Assembly (NCBI GenBank): GCA_021802225.1
Contig: JAKAAS010000032.1
Span: 1-9,655 of the forward strand
Reading direction: 5' to 3'
Length of the DNA: 9,655 bases
Source: Bacillota bacterium
GTDB taxonomy: Bacteria; Bacillota_E; Sulfobacillia; Sulfobacillales; Sulfobacillaceae
Shown here: piece by piece, positions 5,727-9,655 of the stretch
Layout of the letters: each line of letters starts with the position of its first letter
Position numbering within the stretch: the first letter of the stretch is position 1
The notes under the pieces: generated by a model
Databases searched by the model: none
The model's input: the letters and a program-made list of their open reading frames with translations, nothing else
What the model was told of the DNA's origin: nothing
Position numbers and translations under genes: made by a program

Positions 5727-7192
5727 TGGTTCGTGAAATCCTCCTGGGCAGTGTTCTCGGCATTTTAGTTTTTCTGGGTCTCGACGGCATCGATATCTGG
5801 CCCATTGTGCTGTTGTTGGGTCTCGGGTCGGCTGTGTATTTCACCGGGATCCTCAACAGGGTGGGCAACAAAAGCAGCCGCAAGGTCTCCGTGAGCCACG
5901 TCACCACGACGTTTCAGGATATTGGCGGTCAAAAAGTAGCCAAGAGTGAGCTGAAAGAGGCTTTGGAGTTCATCCTGAAGCCCGATATCATCACCCGGCT
6001 AGGCATCCGCCCGCTGAAGGGGATCCTCCTGACGGGCCCCCCCGGGACCGGGAAAACTCTCCTGGCGAAGGCCGCTGCCCAATACACCGAATCCGTCTTT
6101 TTAACATCATCAGGATCGGAATTTGTAGAAATGTATGCCGGTGTGGGCGCCCAGAGGGTGCGCCAGCTTTTTCAAGAGGCGAGGAGCATGGCCCGCAAGG
6201 AGAAAAAGCCAAGCGCGATCATTTTTATCGATGAAATTGAAGTGATGGCAGGCAAGCGCGGCAGCAATCAGTCCCACCTTGAATACGACCAGACTCTTAA
6301 CCAGCTGCTGGTCGAGATGGACGGCATGCAAGTGCACGACGACGAGGTTAGAGTTTTGGTGATGGCCGCCACCAACCGCGCGGACTTGCTGGACCAGGCG
6401 CTGATGCGGCCCGGTCGATTTGACCGCGTGGTCAGGGTAGATCTTCCCGACCGCGAGGCGCGTCTCAGCATTCTGGAACTGCATACCCGCAACAAGCCCC
6501 TCGATGTTGAGGCCAACCTCGATGCTATCGCCCGTGAAACGTTCGGATTTTCCGGCGCCCACCTGGAGAGTGTATGCAACGAAGCAGCAATTCTCGCCAT
6601 GCGGGAAGGAGCAGAGGTCATCACGACCAGCTTGCTGCGCCAGGCAGTGGACAAGGTGATGCTGGGCGAGCGGATGGACCGCACCCTGCGACATGAGGAC
6701 CAAAAGCGGGTAGCCGTCCATGAAGGCGGCCACGCGCTAGTGGGAGAGCTTGTCAATCCCGGTTCGGTGGCCTCAATTACCATTGCGGCCCGCGGCATGG
6801 CCCTGGGATTTGTCCGGCACGCTCCGGACGATGACCGCCTTCTGCAAACCGTCTCGGAACTGAAGGCTGACATCCAGATCCTTCTCGGCGGCTCGACGGC
6901 CGAACGGCTCCTGCTGGGGGAGCAGAGCACCGGGGCGGCGAATGACTTTGAAAAGGCCTGGGACATTGCCCGGCAAATGGTCCTGTCAGGGCTGTCGTCC
7001 ATGGGGGTTGTTCAGGAGGAAGCGCTCTCCCCGGAAGTGCTGTATCACACAATCCGGGACATCATCGCTGAACAGCAGACCATCGTCGACGAACTGATTA
7101 CGCTGCATGAACACGACTTGTGGGCGCTAGCCGCACAGCTGCTGGAACACGAAACACTGCCAGGAGAGGCAGTCAGGGAATTTATTGCGTGA
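5726..7192 (+). CDS. FtsH-like AAA+ zinc metalloprotease lacking the extracytoplasmic domain
   Basis: A 488-residue membrane protease of the FtsH type (AAA+ plus peptidase M41). FtsH proteins are hexamers that unfold and degrade membrane and regulatory proteins using ATP. Two hydrophobic segments at about 5-19 and 26-43 are separated by only a few residues, in place of the roughly 70-residue extracytoplasmic domain of ordinary FtsH. The AAA+ module shows Walker A GPPGTGKT (104-111), pore loop MYAGVG (136-141, Tyr replacing the usual Phe), Walker B IIFIDE (165-170) and the second region of homology ending RPGRFDR (228-234) with both arginine fingers. The M41 domain has an intact zinc site H332-E-G-G-H336 and third ligand D407 in TGAANDFEKA. 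The protein ends with the M41 domain and lacks the usual C-terminal tail. ATG 5726 follows GGGAGG (5711-5716). It is probably a paralogue of a housekeeping FtsH encoded elsewhere. Confidence 0.9.
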   Translation: MVREILLGSVLGILVFLGLDGIDIWPIVLLLGLGSAVYFTGILNRVGNKSSRKVSVSHVTTTFQDIGGQKVAKSELKEALEFILKPDIITRLGIRPLKGILLTGPPGTGKTLLAKAAAQYTESVFLTSSGSEFVEMYAGVGAQRVRQLFQEARSMARKEKKPSAIIFIDEIEVMAGKRGSNQSHLEYDQTLNQLLVEMDGMQVHDDEVRVLVMAATNRADLLDQALMRPGRFDRVVRVDLPDREARLSILELHTRNKPLDVEANLDAIARETFGFSGAHLESVCNEAAILAMREGAEVITTSLLRQAVDKVMLGERMDRTLRHEDQKRVAVHEGGHALVGELVNPGSVASITIAARGMALGFVRHAPDDDRLLQTVSELKADIQILLGGSTAERLLLGEQSTGAANDFEKAWDIARQMVLSGLSSMGVVQEEALSPEVLYHTIRDIIAEQQTIVDELITLHEHDLWALAAQLLEHETLPGEAVREFIA

Positions 7193-7199
7193 AACTCCG

Positions 7200-7240
7200 G
7201 CTCGCAGGACCCCCTTGAGGGAAACCGGCGGGCCTGGAGC
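7200..7240 (+). terminator. Hairpin after the protease gene, no U-tract
   Basis: GCTC-G-CAGG (7200-7208, one bulged G) pairs with CCTGGAGC (7233-7240), and the loop contains a smaller CCCT/AGGG hairpin. It begins 8 bp after the protease stop codon. Only TTT follows, so intrinsic termination is uncertain; it may be a 3'-stabilising or attenuating structure. Confidence 0.3.
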
Positions 7241-7251
7241 TTTCGGGGCAG

Positions 7252-7280
7252 TTGTAATTCTGTCCCAAATATGGCATGAT
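7252..7280 (+). promoter_or_regulatory. Sigma-A-like promoter for cinA
   Basis: TTGTAA (7252-7257) and CATGAT (7275-7280) are separated by exactly 17 bp, and the -10 is extended by TGG at 7272-7274. Transcription would start near 7287, giving a short leader before the ribosome-binding site GGAGGG (7299-7304) and the GTG at 7311. This is the best promoter match in the window. Confidence 0.5.
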
Positions 7281-7310
7281 CAATTTACCTGATAGTACGG
7301 AGGGACAGGA

Positions 7311-8553
7311 GTGTTCAAACTTACCGGCCTCGTGGCGGTAGGCGATGAAGTGTTGACCGGCGAAGTCATGAATTCCAATGCCGCGTGGCTTGCACAACAA
7401 TTATTATCGGTCGGGATACATATTCACGCCCAAACTGTTGTGGGGGATAGTGTGCGCACCATTATCCAGACTCTCGCCCAACTGCACCAGGACTGCGATC
7501 TGGTCATTGTGACGGGTGGTTTGGGTCCTACGGCAGATGACGTGACCAAAGAAGCGGTCGCTGAATTCTATCAGCGGACGCTAGCCGTAGATTCCGAAAC
7601 ACACCAATATATTTCGGAACATCATGGGCGGAACTCAGGTTGGGAAGAATCAGTCAGAAGGCAGTCCGAGGTGGTGTCGGGAGCCGTTATCTGGCCAAAT
7701 CCCAAAGGTCAGGCTCCTGGTCAGCTGATTGATGCATCCGGGCGGGTGACGGTGTTATTACCGGGCCCCCCCTCGGGAAATGAAAGCGATTGCGGAGGCA
7801 TTTCTGCTTCCCTGGCTTCGTCAGATTCAGGGGCATCAAACTGTAGTGCGCAGCAGTCTCTCGTGCTTTGAGAGCGGTGAAGCCACCTTAGCGCATCAAA
7901 TTGCGCCGATTTTAGGTGGTCAGCATCCTAAAATGGGAATTTATGCTAAGCCTGGACGGGTGGATATTCGCGTGGAAGCGCTGGAATCCTCGCAACACGG
8001 ACAGATATTGGCAGAACGCGCTCTGGCTTGGGTCAAGGGACAGGTTCCCGCGACGCTGTACCGTCTGGGAAACGCTGACCGGGCGGATGTCATTATTCGA
8101 GCGCTGCAAGACCGCCATGAAACATGCAGCACGATGGAGTCGCTGACGGGAGGTCTCTTGGCAGCGCGGCTCATCGATGTGGCAGGAGCATCGGCTTGTG
8201 TGGCCGGCGGCACGGTTGCATATACTGATGATATCAAGAGATTGTCTGGAGTTTCCCCCAAAATTCTCGAGACCTACGGGGCTGTCAGCGCGCAGTGCGC
8301 TCTGGCGATGGCGGAAGCTATTAAGGAACGTTTTGGCACGCAGTGGGGATTGAGCACAACAGGATATGCGGGTCCAGGCGGGGGCGACAGTGATAATCCG
8401 GTTGGCACATTTTATACGGCCGTCAGTGGACCGCTTCAAACTCTGGTGCGGCGGCGGGTGATTCATGTCGAGCGCACGGGGGTGCGTGAAGCTGCAGTCG
8501 AAATGGCGCTGACCCAATTATGGGATATGCTGGGACTGCCTGTCTGGATTTAG
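7311..8553 (+). pseudogene. cinA: cinA, competence/damage-inducible protein, split by a +1-base frameshift
   Basis: Two adjacent frames together encode a CinA protein of about 413 residues, the usual family length. The first (GTG 7311, with GGAGGG 6 nt upstream) carries the MoaB/MogA-like COG1058 domain with VAVGDEVLTGEVMNSN and GGLGPTADDVTKEAV (from residue 69). It reaches LLPGPP, then reads SGNESDCGG and stops at 7871. The second frame continues MKAIAEAF from 7780 and holds the PncC-type amidohydrolase domain (ESLTGGLLAARL, TGYAGPGGG). The break lies in seven Cs at 7766-7772; with six, the sequence reads PGPPREMKAIAEAF, the canonical motif. CinA family members hydrolyse ADP-ribose and/or deamidate NMN in pyridine-nucleotide recycling. 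The gene may be intact in the organism if the extra C is a sequencing or assembly error. The PncC signature has Leu where Cys is usual (ESCTGG). Confidence 0.9.
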
Positions 8554-8560
8554 CGACAAA

Positions 8561-8660
8561 AGAGGAGACATTAAAACACACGATGAAGGAGCTTTCGATG
8601 GAAGAGGAGACAGTTAAAGACACGATGAAGGAGCTTTCGATGGAAGAGGGAACAGTAAAA
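8561..8660 (+). repeat. 42-bp tandem repeat at the helicase gene start
   Basis: Two full copies, 8561-8602 and 8603-8644, have 39 of 42 positions identical (mismatches at unit positions 11, 13 and 17; the last 25 bp are the same). A decayed third copy resembles the unit for about 16 bases from 8645. The period is 14 codons, and there is no stop in the helicase frame, so the repeat encodes EETxKxTMKELSME units fused to the helicase N-terminus if translation starts upstream. Confidence 0.95.
8586..8642 (+). promoter_or_regulatory. Duplicated Shine-Dalgarno-ATG module
   Basis: Each repeat unit holds AAGGAG, the 6-nt spacer CTTTCG, then ATG: AAGGAG 8586-8591 with ATG 8598, and AAGGAG 8628-8633 with ATG 8640. 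Both ATGs are in the helicase frame, 42 nt apart. A further ATG opens each MKEL unit (8583, 8625), preceded at 14 nt by GAGGAG. The helicase gene therefore has two near-identical, optimally spaced initiation sites. Confidence 0.7.
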
Positions 8661-9655
8661 CTGGAGTCGTTCAAGAGTATGGGGCTGACAGCCCCGGTAT
8701 TAAAGGCATTAGAGGACATGGGCTTTGAGGAGCCCTCGCCAATCCAGGTCAAGACCATTCCCCTGATTATGCAGGGCCATGACATGATTGGACAGGCGCA
8801 GACCGGAACAGGAAAAACCGCGGCATTTGGAGTGCCCATTGTGGAGCTTCTAGACCACCGGGGCAAGAAGGTCCAGGCCCTGGTTATGGCTCCAACCCGC
8901 GAACTGGCCATTCAGGTTTCGGAGGAAATCACCAAGATTGGGCGCCATGCCGGCGTCAAAGTTGTGCCTATCTATGGTGGGCAGTCTTATGACCGCCAGA
9001 TCCGCGCCTTAGAGCATGGAGCGCAGGTCGTCATTGGCACTCCGGGCCGCGTGATGGACCATATCCGCCGCGGCACCCTGAAGCTTGACGGAGTAAAAAT
9101 TGTGGTCCTTGATGAAGCGGACGAAATGCTGGATATGGGCTTTATTGAAGATGTCGAGTTCATTTTGCAAAACGTGCCGACGGATCGCCAAACGATGCTC
9201 TTTTCGGCCACGGTGCCGGATGCGATTTCCCGGCTGGCCAGAAAATACCTGAAAAACCCTGAGCATGTGTCCATCAGTCCTGAGCGCCTGACGGTGCCCC
9301 TGACCGAACAGGCATACTATGAAGTGCGGGAACACGAGAAACTGGACGGGCTGTCTAGGATACTCGACATGGAGGGTGCAGAGCGCACAATCATCTTCTG
9401 CCGGACCAAGAAAAGGGTGGATGAGCTGGCCGAAGGACTTCAAGCCCGCGGCTACTCTGCGGAAGCTATTCATGGAGACCTTAACCAGGTTCAGCGCAAC
9501 CGGGTATTGAAGCGCTTCAAAGAGGGGGCCAGCGAGATTTTAGTGGCCACTGATGTGGCCGCCCGCGGTCTAGACATTGACAACGTGACCCACGTTATCA
9601 ATTATGACCTTCCTCAGGACACGGAGACGTATGTGCACCGGATCGGCCGGACGGG
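8598..9655 (+). CDS. DEAD-box ATP-dependent RNA helicase (3' partial)
   Basis: The gene runs off the window end. Both RecA-like domains of a DEAD-box RNA helicase are visible: Q motif (GFEEPSPIQ), motif I AQTGTGKT (67-74), Ia PTRELA, GG, Ib TPGR, motif II DEAD (172-175), motif III SAT (from 203), motif IV IIFCRTK, motif V ATDVAARGLDI and motif VI HRIGRT (from 347), where the sequence ends. Such enzymes (CshA, DeaD and similar) unwind short RNA duplexes in ribosome assembly, mRNA decay and cold adaptation; the subtype-defining C-terminal extension is not in view. The ATG at 8598 has AAGGAG at 6 nt. ATG 8640 has the same signal and gives an N-terminus closer to the family's (helicase similarity begins near LESFKSMGL); ATG 8583 is a third option. 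It lies about 45 bp after cinA with no terminator between them, so it is probably co-transcribed. Confidence 0.95.
   Translation, partial: MEEETVKDTMKELSMEEGTVKLESFKSMGLTAPVLKALEDMGFEEPSPIQVKTIPLIMQGHDMIGQAQTGTGKTAAFGVPIVELLDHRGKKVQALVMAPTRELAIQVSEEITKIGRHAGVKVVPIYGGQSYDRQIRALEHGAQVVIGTPGRVMDHIRRGTLKLDGVKIVVLDEADEMLDMGFIEDVEFILQNVPTDRQTMLFSATVPDAISRLARKYLKNPEHVSISPERLTVPLTEQAYYEVREHEKLDGLSRILDMEGAERTIIFCRTKKRVDELAEGLQARGYSAEAIHGDLNQVQRNRVLKRFKEGASEILVATDVAARGLDIDNVTHVINYDLPQDTETYVHRIGRT

Noticed and set aside
6110..7002. Long open frames on the minus strand (6110-6733 and 6268-7002) opposite the FtsH-like gene
   Set aside because: They lie wholly antisense to a gene with complete AAA+/M41 motifs, resemble no family, are rich in Arg/Ser or His/Leu as expected from GC-rich antisense frames, and have no clear ribosome-binding site.
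7766..7772. Programmed frameshift as the leading explanation for cinA
   Set aside because: CinA is normally a single continuous frame and no stimulatory structure or internal Shine-Dalgarno was identified; a one-base homopolymer error or mutation is simpler. Kept only as an alternative.
7912..8517. Minus-strand open frame of 201 codons opposite the 3' half of cinA
   Set aside because: The plus strand clearly encodes the PncC domain there. The antisense translation is Arg/Ser/His rich with no recognisable domain.
8561..8660. CRISPR-like or mobile-element repeat
   Set aside because: The copies are directly abutting with no spacers, are in frame, and have neither terminal inverted repeats nor a transposase; local tandem duplication explains them.

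Overview
The window is a dense bacterial chromosomal segment of about 9.7 kb with no tRNA, rRNA, CRISPR array or insertion sequence. Gene content and GC-rich composition suggest a Firmicutes-type Gram-positive bacterium. The evidence is a RodZ-like HTH membrane protein, a DacF-type carboxypeptidase, a PdaB-type deacetylase with the sporulation-family TFDISWG motif, and a rimO-pgsA-(...)-cinA order that recalls the Firmicutes rimO/pgsA/cinA/recA neighbourhood. Frequent GTG/TTG starts would fit a deep-branching lineage such as Sulfobacillus. That placement is an inference from general resemblance and was not tested.

Layout: (1) 2-2371, plus strand: the 3' end of asnS, a rodZ-like gene, and a dacF-like D-Ala-D-Ala carboxypeptidase. 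(2) 2355-3113, minus strand: a PdaB-like polysaccharide deacetylase convergent with dacF, the two genes overlapping by 17 bp within an 8-bp perfect hairpin. (3) 3114-3250: a divergent promoter region. (4) 3251-5070: rimO (TTG start) and pgsA (GTG start), overlapping by 4 bp. (5) 5071-5210: an intergenic region with an extended -10 promoter overlapped by an imperfect inverted repeat. (6) 5211-7192: an unrecognised single-pass membrane protein, translationally coupled to an FtsH-like AAA+/M41 metalloprotease that lacks the usual extracytoplasmic domain. (7) 7193-7310: an intergenic region with a good sigma-A-like promoter. (8) 7311-8553: cinA, broken by one extra C in a run of seven. (9) 8561-9655: a 42-bp in-frame tandem repeat that duplicates a Shine-Dalgarno-ATG module, followed by a DEAD-box RNA helicase cut off by the window end in motif VI.

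Functionally, the left part concerns the envelope (RodZ, DacF, deacetylase), with PgsA adding phospholipid synthesis. RimO, AsnS and the helicase concern translation and RNA. The most unusual unit is the two-gene module at 5211-7192. Together its products carry the parts of a membrane FtsH (transmembrane anchor, extracytoplasmic domain, AAA+, zinc protease), but the extracytoplasmic part lies on a separate polypeptide. This 'split FtsH' reading is a hypothesis. The second most unusual features are the cinA frameshift and the duplicated translation-start module of the helicase gene.
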